From Alkalihalobacterium sp048323755 (GTDB taxonomy: Bacteria; Bacillota; Bacilli; Bacillales; Bacillaceae_F), in the NCBI RefSeq assembly GCF_048323755.1, contig NZ_JBLWFS010000046.1, forward strand, positions 1 through 16,547: 16,547 bases of DNA, given 5' to 3'. The notes under the pieces are model-generated. The model had not been told where the DNA came from, did no database searches, and saw only the letters and a program-made list of their open reading frames with translations. Below, piece by piece: positions 1 to 7,475 of the stretch (positions are counted from its first letter, which is position 1; the number at the start of each line of letters is the position of its first letter). The position numbers and the translations under genes are program-made.

Positions 1-119
1 CTCGAGCTTCCTTCAGATTCCACGTCACCATGGACACCCTTGCTTTTGGCTATGTACTTACCGCTACAAGGTCGTACTCGGGACTTTCACCCGTTAGAGT
101 TCGCCCATGCTGGGCGAAC
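1..119 (-). mobile_element. Group IIC intron, 5' end (cut by window edge)
   Basis: Read on the minus strand, the first bases are GTTCG, close to the group II 5' consensus GTGYG. They form a perfect 8-bp hairpin (99-106 with 112-119). Conserved domain I blocks follow: GGGTGAAAGTCCCGAG (about 80-95) and AAGGGTGTCC...GGAATCTGAAGGAAGC (about 6-41). From memory these match domain I of the Oceanobacillus iheyensis group IIC intron closely. The element begins one base after the T-tract of the sdh terminator, which is the usual group IIC target. The rest of the ribozyme and any encoded reverse transcriptase lie to the left of the window, so completeness cannot be judged. Confidence 0.85.
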
Positions 120-150
120 AAAAAAGGCCCTCCCGAAAGGAGAGCCTTTT
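120..150 (-). terminator. Rho-independent terminator of the sdhCAB operon
   Basis: On the minus strand a 12-bp stem (arms 139-150 and 122-133, one G-U pair) closes a 5-base loop and runs into a T-tract at 120-125. It starts 8 bases after the sdhB stop. The intron begins directly behind it. Confidence 0.9.
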
Positions 151-157
151 ATTGTTA

Positions 158-913
158 TTAGTAGCTTCCGAAGAAGTTTTTGAATGATTGGATCGTTGTT
201 GAACGATTAAGTGCTGCGATAGAAGTCGTTAATGGAATACCTTTTGGACAAGACTGAACACAGTTTTGTGAGTTCCCGCAGTTTGCAAGTCCTCCATCTC
301 CCATAATTGTTTCTAATCGCTCTTCTTTGTTCATTTCCCCTGTTGGGTGAGCATTGAATAATCGAACTTGAGATAATGGTGCAGGTCCGATGAAATCTGA
401 TTTACTATTTACATTCGGACAAGACTCTAAACATACACCACAAGTCATACATTTCGAAAGTTCATATGCCCATTGACGTTTTGTTTCTGGCATACGTGGT
501 CCAGGACCTAAATCATAAGTACCATCGATTGGGATCCATGCTTTTACTTTCTTAAGTGAATCGAACATACGACTACGATCAATCACTAAGTCACGAACAA
601 TAGGAAATGTTTTCATCGGCTCCACACGAATCGGTTGTTCGAGTTGATCAACAAGAGCTGTACAAGATTGGCGTGGCTTTCCGTTAATTACCATTGAACA
701 TGCTCCACAAACTTCTTCCAAACAGTTCATTTCCCAGTTTACTGGTGTCGTATTTTCCCCTTTTGAATTTACTGGATTACGACGAATTTCCATAAGAGCC
801 GAAATAACGTTCATATTTGGACGATATGGAACTTCAAATTCCTCTTTATAAGGGGCGCTGTTAGGATCTTCTTGACGAGTTACGATAAATTTTACTGATT
901 TGTTTTCACTCAT
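158..913 (-). CDS. sdhB: Succinate dehydrogenase iron-sulfur subunit
   Basis: This is the electron-transfer subunit of succinate:menaquinone oxidoreductase (complex II), on the inner face of the membrane between SdhA and SdhC. The 251 residues match the Bacillus length. The N-terminal plant-type ferredoxin domain has the [2Fe-2S] cysteines C64, C69, C72 and C84. The C-terminal domain has C155, C158, C161 and C165, and C212, C218 and C222, for the [4Fe-4S] and [3Fe-4S] clusters. The start codon overlaps the sdhA stop in an ATGA junction (910-913), so translation is probably coupled. It is the last gene of sdhCAB. No residue that I would expect is missing. Confidence 0.97.
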   Translation of the reverse strand: MSENKSVKFIVTRQEDPNSAPYKEEFEVPYRPNMNVISALMEIRRNPVNSKGENTTPVNWEMNCLEEVCGACSMVINGKPRQSCTALVDQLEQPIRVEPMKTFPIVRDLVIDRSRMFDSLKKVKAWIPIDGTYDLGPGPRMPETKRQWAYELSKCMTCGVCLESCPNVNSKSDFIGPAPLSQVRLFNAHPTGEMNKEERLETIMGDGGLANCGNSQNCVQSCPKGIPLTTSIAALNRSTTIQSFKNFFGSY

Positions 914-2679
914 GATTTAGCAGCTCCTTGTTTTTTTGACGTATAGTCACGTTTACGAGGTGGAATTAAAGAAACGTCAATATCTTCGTAATGGAATTCA
1001 GGGTTACCAGTAGAAGCATTATATTTTGCCATTGTTGTTTTCATGAACTCTTCGTCATTACGCTCTGGAAACTCAGGTTTATAGTGCGCTCCACGACTTT
1101 CGTTACGGTTGTAAGCACCTAGTGTAATTACACGGCCTAGGTTTAACATACCTTTTAATTGACGTGTAAATGAAGCACCTTGGTTGCTCCACTTCGCAGT
1201 ATCAACAATATTAATGTTGTTGTAACGTTCCATTAATTCTTGGATCTTCTCATCTGTTTTTAATAACTTGTCATTATGACGAACAACTGTAACATTGTCA
1301 GTCATCCACTCACCAAGCTCTTTATGAAGAACATACGCATTTTCTTTACCATCCATTTTTAGAATGTTATCGTAGCGCTCTTGTTCTTTCTTCTTCTCAT
1401 CTTCAAATACACTTGAAGAAACAGCGTCAGTAGACTTTTCTAATCCTTTGATATACTCAACTGCATTAGGTCCTGCAACCATACCACCATAAATAGCTGA
1501 TAATAATGAGTTAGCACCTAAACGGTTGGCACCATGTTGTGAATAATCACACTCACCCGCTGCAAATAGACCCGGAATATTTGTCATTTGGTTGTAGTCA
1601 ACCCACATACCACCCATTGAATAGTGAACCGCCGGGAAAATTTTCATTGGGACTTTACGAGGGTCGTCTCCCATGAATTTTTCATAAATTTCAATGATAC
1701 CACCAAGTTTAATATCAAGTTCCTTTGGATCTTTATGAGAAAGATCTAGATATACCATGTTTTCACCATTAATACCTAGTTTTTGCTCAACACAAACATC
1801 AAAGATTTCACGAGTTGCAATATCACGTGGTACTAGGTTACCGTATGCAGGATATTTCTCTTCTAGGAAATACCATGGTTTACCATCTTTATATGTCCAA
1901 ACACGTCCACCTTCTCCACGTGCAGACTCACTCATTAAACGAAGTTTGTCATCCCCTGGGATTGCTGTTGGGTGGATTTGGATAAACTCACCATTTGCAT
2001 AATATACTCCTTGCTCATATAGAGAAGCAGCAGCATATCCAGTGTTAATCACTGAGTTTGTAGATTTACCAAAGATAATACCAGGACCACCAGTAGCCAT
2101 AATTACTGCATCAGCTGCAAAATGATGGATTTCCATCGTCTTTAAGTCTTGTGCAGTAATCCCGCGACAGACGCCTTCGTCATCCTTAATAGCAGATAAG
2201 AATTCCCAGCCTTCATATTTAGTAACGAGACCAGCAACTTCCCAACGACGTACTTGCTCATCTAGTGCATATAGTAACTGTTGGCCAGTCGTTGCACCTG
2301 AGAACGCTGTACGGTGATGTTGTGTCCCACCAAAACGACGGAAATCTAGTAATCCTTCTGGTGTACGGTTAAACATTACACCCATACGGTCCATTAAGTG
2401 AATAATTCCAGGAGCCGCATCACACATTGCTTTTACAGGAGGTTGGTTTGCTAAGAAGTCTCCACCGTAAACTGTATCATCAAAATGTTCCCACGGTGAG
2501 TCACCCTCACCTTTTGTATTAACAGCACCATTAATTCCACCTTGCGCACATACTGAGTGAGAACGTTTTACTGGAACTAATGAAAATAAATCGACTGGTA
2601 CGCCTGCTTCTGCAGCTTTAATAGTTGCCATTAATCCGGCTAAGCCACCACCGACAACAATAACTCTACCTTTACTCAT
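910..2679 (-). CDS. sdhA: Succinate dehydrogenase flavoprotein subunit
   Basis: Catalytic subunit that oxidises succinate to fumarate in the TCA cycle and passes electrons to SdhB. It has 589 residues, close to the B. subtilis protein throughout. The N-terminal dinucleotide-binding motif GGGLAG lies at residues 10-15. H41 in RSHSVCAQGG is the expected site of covalent FAD. The catalytic region includes H236 (IQIHPT), the ARGEGGR motif (253-259) and R285 (VPRDIATR). I place the start at the ATG at 2677-2679. It is 9 bases from the Shine-Dalgarno AAGGAG at 2689-2694, which overlaps the sdhC stop codon. An in-frame GTG two codons upstream is too close to that site. Confidence 0.97.
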   Translation of the reverse strand: MSKGRVIVVGGGLAGLMATIKAAEAGVPVDLFSLVPVKRSHSVCAQGGINGAVNTKGEGDSPWEHFDDTVYGGDFLANQPPVKAMCDAAPGIIHLMDRMGVMFNRTPEGLLDFRRFGGTQHHRTAFSGATTGQQLLYALDEQVRRWEVAGLVTKYEGWEFLSAIKDDEGVCRGITAQDLKTMEIHHFAADAVIMATGGPGIIFGKSTNSVINTGYAAASLYEQGVYYANGEFIQIHPTAIPGDDKLRLMSESARGEGGRVWTYKDGKPWYFLEEKYPAYGNLVPRDIATREIFDVCVEQKLGINGENMVYLDLSHKDPKELDIKLGGIIEIYEKFMGDDPRKVPMKIFPAVHYSMGGMWVDYNQMTNIPGLFAAGECDYSQHGANRLGANSLLSAIYGGMVAGPNAVEYIKGLEKSTDAVSSSVFEDEKKKEQERYDNILKMDGKENAYVLHKELGEWMTDNVTVVRHNDKLLKTDEKIQELMERYNNINIVDTAKWSNQGASFTRQLKGMLNLGRVITLGAYNRNESRGAHYKPEFPERNDEEFMKTTMAKYNASTGNPEFHYEDIDVSLIPPRKRDYTSKKQGAAKS

Positions 2680-2692
2680 AATCACTCACTCC

Positions 2693-3322
2693 TTAAATGT
2701 TTGCTAGTTCTGGATTAATAAATGCTAAGATTGCACGAACACCTACCCAAGTAAGGGCTACAAAAATACCGATAGTTACATAAGTTGAGATAACTTGCGA
2801 ACGAGGAGTAACTGTAATACCCCAAGAAACTGCAAATGACCATAATCCATTCGCAAAGTGGAAAATTGTAGCGATAACACCAACAAAGTAGAACACTAGC
2901 ATAAATGGACTACTTAAAATGTCAGCCATCATATTATAGTTAACTTCAGCTCCGAAAGCTGCTTGAATACGAGTCTCATAAACATGCCATACTACGAAAA
3001 TTAATGTAATTATACCTGTGACACGTTGTAAAACGAACATCCAGTTACGGAAAAAACCGTAATGACTTACATTATTTCTTGCTTGGAAAGCAATATAAAG
3101 ACCATAAATTGCATGATATAGTAATGGAATAAAGATTATAAAAATCTCTAAAAAATAACGAAATGGAAGATTTTCCATAAAATGAGATGCTTGGTTGAAA
3201 GCACTAGCACCTCTAGTAGCAAAATAATTAATAACTAAGTGTTGAACTAAGAATAATCCAACTGGAATGACACCCAATAAAGAGTGTAGCTTCCGATTCA
3301 TAAACTCTCGATTTCCAGCCAT
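2693..3322 (-). CDS. sdhC: Succinate dehydrogenase cytochrome b558 subunit
   Basis: Di-heme membrane anchor of complex II, the site of menaquinone reduction. The 209 residues form about five hydrophobic segments. All four axial heme histidines known from B. subtilis SdhC fall at the same numbers: H28, H70, H113 and H155. The start is the ATG at 3320-3322 (MAGNREF, as in the family), with a G6 Shine-Dalgarno (3331-3336) 8 bases upstream. An in-frame TTG at 3340 would lie before the ribosome binding site and is rejected. This is the first gene of the operon, behind a leader of about 160 bases. The unusually G-rich ribosome binding site could be a target for a C-rich small RNA (inference). Confidence 0.96.
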   Translation of the reverse strand: MAGNREFMNRKLHSLLGVIPVGLFLVQHLVINYFATRGASAFNQASHFMENLPFRYFLEIFIIFIPLLYHAIYGLYIAFQARNNVSHYGFFRNWMFVLQRVTGIITLIFVVWHVYETRIQAAFGAEVNYNMMADILSSPFMLVFYFVGVIATIFHFANGLWSFAVSWGITVTPRSQVISTYVTIGIFVALTWVGVRAILAFINPELANI

Positions 3323-3360
3323 ACAAATGTCCCCCCACAAATTTTTTTGACTTTTAACAT
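3298..3360 (-). CDS. Possible 20-codon upstream ORF overlapping the sdhC start
   Basis: An ATG at 3358-3360 is preceded by AGAGG at 5 bases. It opens a 20-codon frame ending in TGA at 3298-3300, running out of frame through the sdhC ribosome binding site and start. Its peptide (MLKVKKICGG...) resembles nothing I know. It may be chance. If translated, ribosomes on it would affect initiation at sdhC. Confidence 0.2.
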   Translation of the reverse strand: MLKVKKICGGTFVWLEIESL

Positions 3361-3489
3361 CTTGTCCTCTAGTTATCTCTTTTCTTTTCGCTTATAATGC
3401 TGTACCTCCCTACTTTGTTTTCGTAAAGCATTAATAAGATAAAATATGAAACTTTAGTAAAGTTTCTGTGAATATATTGCGACAAATTT

Positions 3490-3518
3490 ATTTTACTCCC
3501 ATCGACTTATATCGTCAA
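3490..3518 (-). promoter_or_regulatory. Probable sigma-A promoter of sdhCAB
   Basis: On the minus strand, -35 TTGACG (3513-3518) and -10 TAAAAT (3490-3495) are separated by 17 bases. Each hexamer matches the consensus at five of six bases. Transcription would begin near 3483, about 160 bases before the sdhC start. The leader contains a small perfect hairpin (3449-3455 with 3459-3465). The rest of the 3519-3750 stretch is AT-rich, and I see no further gene in it. Confidence 0.7.
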
Positions 3519-3750
3519 GAAAACGTATACAGGATATATTCAAAAAATTCAAATATAACCTTGAGTTAACTAGAATATAGGGTAAAAAAAGATAATTTAG
3601 TAGAAAACACACATCGTTCATCATGAATTATACGAGTTTCTTTTATTATTTTCTCATATTTTGAGCCGATTGTAATGAAAAATAAGAAAATAGTCTTAAA
3701 TTTCTTAGCCTACTAAGTTATGGAAACTTCTAATGTTAAAGCAGAGTATT

Positions 3751-3778
3751 AAAAAGAGCCAAGCAAATGCCAGGCTCT
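3751..3778 (-). terminator. Rho-independent terminator of the potassium transporter gene
   Basis: On the minus strand, stem AGAGCC/GGCTCT (arms 3773-3778 and 3755-3760) with a 12-base loop is followed by a T-tract. It lies about 57 bases past the stop codon of the 3835-5181 gene and insulates the sdh promoter from it. Confidence 0.75.
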
Positions 3779-3834
3779 ATACTCTCTTAAATAACAGGTA
3801 AAGCTTTCTGTTTCAAAATGCTAACCTCATTCTA

Positions 3835-5181
3835 TTATCCAATAATAATTCGCTCAGTTGGATATTTATAATGACTTTTTGTTTCCTTACGTCGAATAGA
3901 GAATAAGAATGCTACTAAACCTACCCTACCAATAAACATTAAAATCATTAATATAAATTGACTGGCAAAATTTAAGTCAGCTGTTATCCCCATCGAAAGC
4001 CCACACGTTCCGAAAGCCGAAGCTGTTTCAAAAATAATAGCCATTAACGGGACTTTTCCGCCTTCAAATGCTGAGATCAGAATGACCGCACTAAATAACA
4101 ACAGTATAAATACACTTAATACAATAAAGGCTTTCTGACGATCTTCAGGATGAATTTCCCTGCCAAATACTTTAACATCCGATTTACCTAATGCGAAGCT
4201 CCAAATCGTTAAGAACATAACGGCAAGAGTCGTAGTACGAATTCCACCACCTACAGAAGAAGGACTTGCCCCTATGATCATAAGACCAGAAATAAATAAT
4301 AATGTAGCTATGCTTAATTCTGACACATCCATTGTCGCTAAACCACCACTACGTGACGTTGCTGAGTTAAATAAAGAATAAAATAATTGCTGATGCCATG
4401 CCAGCCCTTCATAAAAATGGCCTAACTCAAGCAACCAGATCCCAATTACTCCAATAATAAACACCGCAAAGTACGTCGTTGTTGTAATTTTCGTAAATAA
4501 ACTAAATTTAAAATTAGGGTTCTCTTTTGAGAAATATTCTCTGACTTCTAATAAAACTGGGAAGCCGATGGCACCAGCAAATATTAATAAGATAACAACT
4601 AGTTGAACATAGTAGTCATTTGCAAATGGGATGAGAGACTGACCTGTAATATCAAAACCGGCATTTGTAAATGCACTTAATGCCGCAAAGGCTCCTTGAT
4701 AATACGCTTCCCCAACCGTATCAAAATAACGTATATAATATGTACCTAGAATAAGGGCTCCAATTACCTCAATGATTAAGGCTACAAATAAGATACCTCT
4801 CATTAAATTCACAAGACCCGAAAATGTATTTTGGTTTTGATCCACCATGATGAGCATACGTTGAGATAAGATAATTTTTTTCCCAAATAACATCCATACA
4901 AACGTTCCTAATGTCATGATCCCTATGCCACCTAATTGGATCGCTAACGCTAAGAAAAAAATTCCAAAATAACTGTATGTTTCTGAGACATTTACGACGG
5001 TTAACCCTGTTACACTAACTGCGCTAACAGAAGTAAACAATGCCTCTGAAAATTTAAGATTCACACCTTCCTGATGAGATATGGGAAGATACAAAAGGAT
5101 ACTGAACAGCATCATTGCAATAACATACGATAATAAAATAATTCGAAAAGGTGTTAGAAACTGATTCAGCGCTAATTTCAT
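3835..5181 (-). CDS. TrkH/KtrB-family potassium uptake protein, membrane subunit
   Basis: Predicted ion-translocating subunit of a Ktr-type K+ (possibly Na+-coupled) transporter. The 448 residues fit KtrB/KtrD. The protein shows the four-fold membrane-pore-membrane layout with one conserved filter glycine per repeat: VTGL (57-60), NAGF (173-176), SRSGG (276-280) and GTCGLS (391-396). A glycine/serine-rich intramembrane stretch at about 304-315 corresponds to the gating loop of the third repeat. The start ATG has GGAGG (5189-5193) at 7 bases. No KtrA/KtrC-type regulatory gene is next to it, so its cytosolic RCK partner must be elsewhere. It could equally be called KtrB or KtrD, hence no symbol. 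The gene is divergent from yslB. Confidence 0.9.
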   Translation of the reverse strand: MKLALNQFLTPFRIILLSYVIAMMLFSILLYLPISHQEGVNLKFSEALFTSVSAVSVTGLTVVNVSETYSYFGIFFLALAIQLGGIGIMTLGTFVWMLFGKKIILSQRMLIMVDQNQNTFSGLVNLMRGILFVALIIEVIGALILGTYYIRYFDTVGEAYYQGAFAALSAFTNAGFDITGQSLIPFANDYYVQLVVILLIFAGAIGFPVLLEVREYFSKENPNFKFSLFTKITTTTYFAVFIIGVIGIWLLELGHFYEGLAWHQQLFYSLFNSATSRSGGLATMDVSELSIATLLFISGLMIIGASPSSVGGGIRTTTLAVMFLTIWSFALGKSDVKVFGREIHPEDRQKAFIVLSVFILLLFSAVILISAFEGGKVPLMAIIFETASAFGTCGLSMGITADLNFASQFILMILMFIGRVGLVAFLFSIRRKETKSHYKYPTERIIIG

Positions 5182-5209
5182 AAATTTACCTCCGCTTCGT
5201 TCGCGGTAT

Positions 5210-5238
5210 AGTATACATGATTAATTTTATAAAGTAAA
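5210..5238 (-). promoter_or_regulatory. Possible promoter of the potassium transporter gene
   Basis: On the minus strand, -35 TTTACT (5233-5238) and -10 TATACT (5210-5215) have a 17-base spacer. It sits in the 134-base gap between the divergent transporter gene and yslB, close ahead of the ribosome binding site. Confidence 0.5.
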
Positions 5239-5280
5239 TTTAAAATCCATCAAATTGAACATAGAGAAAAACAAAATGTG

Positions 5281-5290
5281 TGATTATAAT
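5281..5290 (+). promoter_or_regulatory. Possible -10 element of yslB
   Basis: A perfect TATAAT at 5285-5290 lies 25 bases before the yslB start. No good -35 is seen at 16-18 bases; TTGAAC at 5255-5260 is too far upstream. A TG precedes the hexamer by two bases, one more than in a standard extended -10. Confidence 0.45.
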
Positions 5291-5315
5291 AAATAATAAG
5301 AGAGGAGTTACATAG

Positions 5316-5738
5316 ATGAAGAAAACTGAGCAAACTTTACTAAAAAGTGAACAGGTGATTCCTCTATTTGGACACCATTTAATTCGAAATGTTCTCATGT
5401 CTGATTTATTAGGTAAAGATCATGAAAATATCTTATATTGGGCTGGGAAAGGTATTGCACGACAGTATCCAAAAGAAAGTCTGGACGATATTATTGAGTT
5501 CTTTTCTACAGTTGGTTGGGGAGAATTGACTCTCACCAAAGAAAAAAAAGATGAGCTCATTTTAGAACTAATTTCGCCATTTCACCGTGAGAAAGTGCCT
5601 GTAACTTACCAACTAGAAGCTGGCTTTTTAGCAGAGCAAATTGAAAACCAGAAGAAACATATGACAGAAGCGATTGTTCAAGAAAAAAAAGACAAAGTAC
5701 TTATCACGTTAAAATGGGATTTGAAGGACCCCATATAA
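5316..5738 (+). CDS. yslB: YslB family protein (DUF2507)
   Basis: A 140-residue soluble protein of unknown biochemical function, recognised as the Bacillus YslB family by the motif YWAGKGIARQYP (residues 42-53) and by its place between lysC and sdhC. There are no signal peptide or membrane segments. I infer the family's V4R-like fold only from general knowledge of DUF2507. The start ATG has GAGGAG (5302-5307) at 8 bases. It is the only clear plus-strand gene in the window and converges on lysC. A weak 7-bp hairpin (5768-5785) with few T residues follows the stop. The stronger hairpin at 6022-6063 may end transcription from both sides. Confidence 0.9.
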   Translation: MKKTEQTLLKSEQVIPLFGHHLIRNVLMSDLLGKDHENILYWAGKGIARQYPKESLDDIIEFFSTVGWGELTLTKEKKDELILELISPFHREKVPVTYQLEAGFLAEQIENQKKHMTEAIVQEKKDKVLITLKWDLKDPI

Positions 5739-5811
5739 GAAAGGCGCAGCGGCCGTTTGACGTCGTGTTAAAGGTGAGCCTTTAAGTTGTTTCGAGTGTT
5801 GCGTTTCGAAA

Positions 5812-6000
5812 TTTAGTTTAGCGGACTCACAGGCCCTTATTCGTGTTGAAAATGTAGTAATTTTTAGTTTAGAGGACTCAGAGGCCCTTATTTACTACTA
5901 TTTGTGATTTTTATCAGTGATTTTGATTAGATAGGGGCCTGTGAGTCCGGGAAATATCCAAACATGCGGATTTCGCTAAAATAAGGGCCTCTCAGTCCGC
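5812..6000. repeat. Modular inverted-repeat cluster 1 (four 20-bp cores)
   Basis: Four copies of a roughly 20-base core, consensus GGACTSASAGGCCCTTATTT, occur here. Two are in plus orientation (5823-5842, 5874-5893) and two in minus (5929-5948, 5979-5998). Same-orientation copies are spaced 51 and 50 bases, so the cluster is a two-armed inverted repeat. The plus copies are preceded by TTTAGTTTAG. The cluster fills the gap between convergent yslB and lysC, and no coding frame is evident. It resembles a MITE-like or REP-like intergenic family, but I cannot name it. The related cluster is at 9691-9832. Confidence 0.85.
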
Positions 6001-6015
6001 AAAAAAATAAGCACT

Positions 6016-6063
6016 ATTAAAAGTCCCCACTTTCTGTCATAAAGACGATCAAAAGTGGGGACT
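6016..6063 (-). terminator. Intrinsic terminator of lysC, possibly bidirectional
   Basis: A perfect 12-bp stem (arms 6022-6033 and 6052-6063, with a CCCC/GGGG core) has an 18-base loop. On the minus strand it runs into TTTTAAT, 18 bases after the lysC stop. On the plus strand it ends in a weaker CTCTTTAT, so it may also stop yslB transcripts. Confidence 0.8.
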
Positions 6064-6080
6064 CTTTATAAGGAAATCGT

Positions 6081-7310
6081 TTATACAGTTACTTCTTGCT
6101 CTTCTAATTGAAACGCTCTATGGAGTGCTTCCACAGCAGGAACCATAATTTCTTCTTCAACTAAGGCTGAAACCTTAATTTCTGATGTACTAACCATCTT
6201 AATTAGAATGTCATTTTCAGCTAGAATTTTGAACATTTGCGCTGCAACCCCCGGATTAGATATCATTCCGGATCCGATAATGGATACTTTTGCAAGATCA
6301 CCTTCATGTGTTAATTCTGTAAACTGCAGTTCCTCTTTATGGTTGTTTAATACAGCCAACGCCTCATCTAATGAAGAACGGCTTGTTGAAAAAGAAATGC
6401 TTGTTTTTTCTTCAGCAGTTTGGTTTTGTATAATAATATCTACATTAATACCGTGTTCTGATAATATGCTAAATACATTTGACAGCGTTTCGATTAGGTT
6501 GGGCAACCCTGAAACAGTGATTTTCGTTACATCATTTTCAAATGCAATCCCGCGTACAATTAAATTTTGTTCCATTGAAACGTCCTCCTCAATTAACGTA
6601 CCTACTTCCTCAACCATACTTGAGGCAACCATTAATTTCACTTGATAATTTTTTGCAAACTCCACAGCTCTAGGATGTAAAACCCCTGCTCCTAAATTGG
6701 CCATTTCTAACATTTCATCATAAGAAATCGAATGCAGCTTTCTCGCTCCGCTTATGAACCGTGGATCTGTCGTATACACTCCTGTAACATCTGTATAAAT
6801 ATCGCATCGCTCTGCTTTTAATGCAGCTGCTAACGCAACAGCAGTCGTATCGGAACCGCCTCTACCTAGCGTTGTAATTTCGCCGTCTTGTGACGCACCT
6901 TGAAACCCTGCTACAATCACAACATTGCCTAAAGATAACTGCGCTTGAATTTTTTCCGTTTGTATATCCAGTATTCTTGCATTACTATGACTGTCTTCTG
7001 TCACGATACCTGCTTGCCATCCTGTGTAAGATGTCGCACCGAGGCCTTTCTTTTGAAGTGCCATAGCAAGTAAAGAAATCGTCACTTGCTCACCGGTTGT
7101 AAGAAGCATATCCATTTCACGTTTGCTCGGTTTATCCGATATTTCACTTGCTAGTTTAACGAGTTGGTCTGTTGTTTTCCCCATTGCTGAAACGACAACA
7201 ACTACTTCATGTCCTTGTGCTACTGTTTTAGCAACTCGTCCTGCAACGTGTTCAATTCTTTCGACTGTCCCTACAGACGTCCCGCCGTATTTTTGTACTA
7301 TGATCGCCAC
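6081..7310 (-). CDS. lysC: Aspartokinase II (lysine-sensitive), alpha and beta subunits
   Basis: Phosphorylates aspartate, the first step towards lysine, diaminopimelate, threonine and methionine. The 409 residues match B. subtilis LysC. The kinase domain (about 1-240) has KYGGTS (7-12) and TLGRGGSDTTA (147-157). Two ACT-type regulatory domains fill about 260-409. I place the start at GTG 7308-7310, giving MAIIVQKYGG as in the family, with AAAGGA about 10 bases upstream. The open frame continues further 5', but that stretch is the riboswitch leader. An internal start yields the beta subunit (6081-6575). Expression should fall when lysine binds the leader. Confidence 0.95.
   Translation of the reverse strand: MAIIVQKYGGTSVGTVERIEHVAGRVAKTVAQGHEVVVVVSAMGKTTDQLVKLASEISDKPSKREMDMLLTTGEQVTISLLAMALQKKGLGATSYTGWQAGIVTEDSHSNARILDIQTEKIQAQLSLGNVVIVAGFQGASQDGEITTLGRGGSDTTAVALAAALKAERCDIYTDVTGVYTTDPRFISGARKLHSISYDEMLEMANLGAGVLHPRAVEFAKNYQVKLMVASSMVEEVGTLIEEDVSMEQNLIVRGIAFENDVTKITVSGLPNLIETLSNVFSILSEHGINVDIIIQNQTAEEKTSISFSTSRSSLDEALAVLNNHKEELQFTELTHEGDLAKVSIIGSGMISNPGVAAQMFKILAENDILIKMVSTSEIKVSALVEEEIMVPAVEALHRAFQLEEQEVTV
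6573..6590 (-). promoter_or_regulatory. lysC: Internal ribosome binding site and start for the LysC beta subunit
   Basis: Inside lysC, a strong GAGGAGG (6584-6590) lies 8 bases before an in-frame ATG (6573-6575, M246, MEQNLIVRGIAF). This gives a 164-residue C-terminal product made of the ACT domains. It matches the known in-frame beta subunit of B. subtilis aspartokinase II in position and size. Confidence 0.85.
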
Positions 7311-7400
7311 TATGATTTCATCCTTTCTTGAAAAGACATTCAAAAAGTCCGCTTTTTGTCCTGCTTTTTGAATATAGATTTGTAACTGAGAAAGAAAACA

Positions 7401-7438
7401 AAAAAAGCAACAGAAAGGAAGAGTCCTCACTGTTGCTT
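7401..7438 (-). terminator. Riboswitch-controlled terminator in the lysC leader
   Basis: On the minus strand, a 9-bp stem AAGCAACAG/CTGTTGCTT (arms 7430-7438 and 7405-7413), extended inside by an AGGA/TCCT pairing, is followed by seven Ts. It lies between the lysine aptamer and the lysC start. By analogy with B. subtilis it should form when lysine is bound. Confidence 0.9.
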
Positions 7439-7475
7439 GGAATACCAAAAAAGGTAATAGATGTTCCCTTGCTCC

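Noticed and set aside
5768..5785. Terminator for yslB (TTAAAGG/CCTTTAA hairpin)
   Set aside because: The stem is short and AT-rich and is followed by only scattered Ts. It is too weak to call with confidence.
5812..6000. CRISPR-like array
   Set aside because: The repeats are in both orientations, are imperfect, number only four, and have no cas genes nearby.
6208..6645. 145-codon plus-strand open frame antisense to lysC
   Set aside because: Shadow of lysC with no family resemblance.
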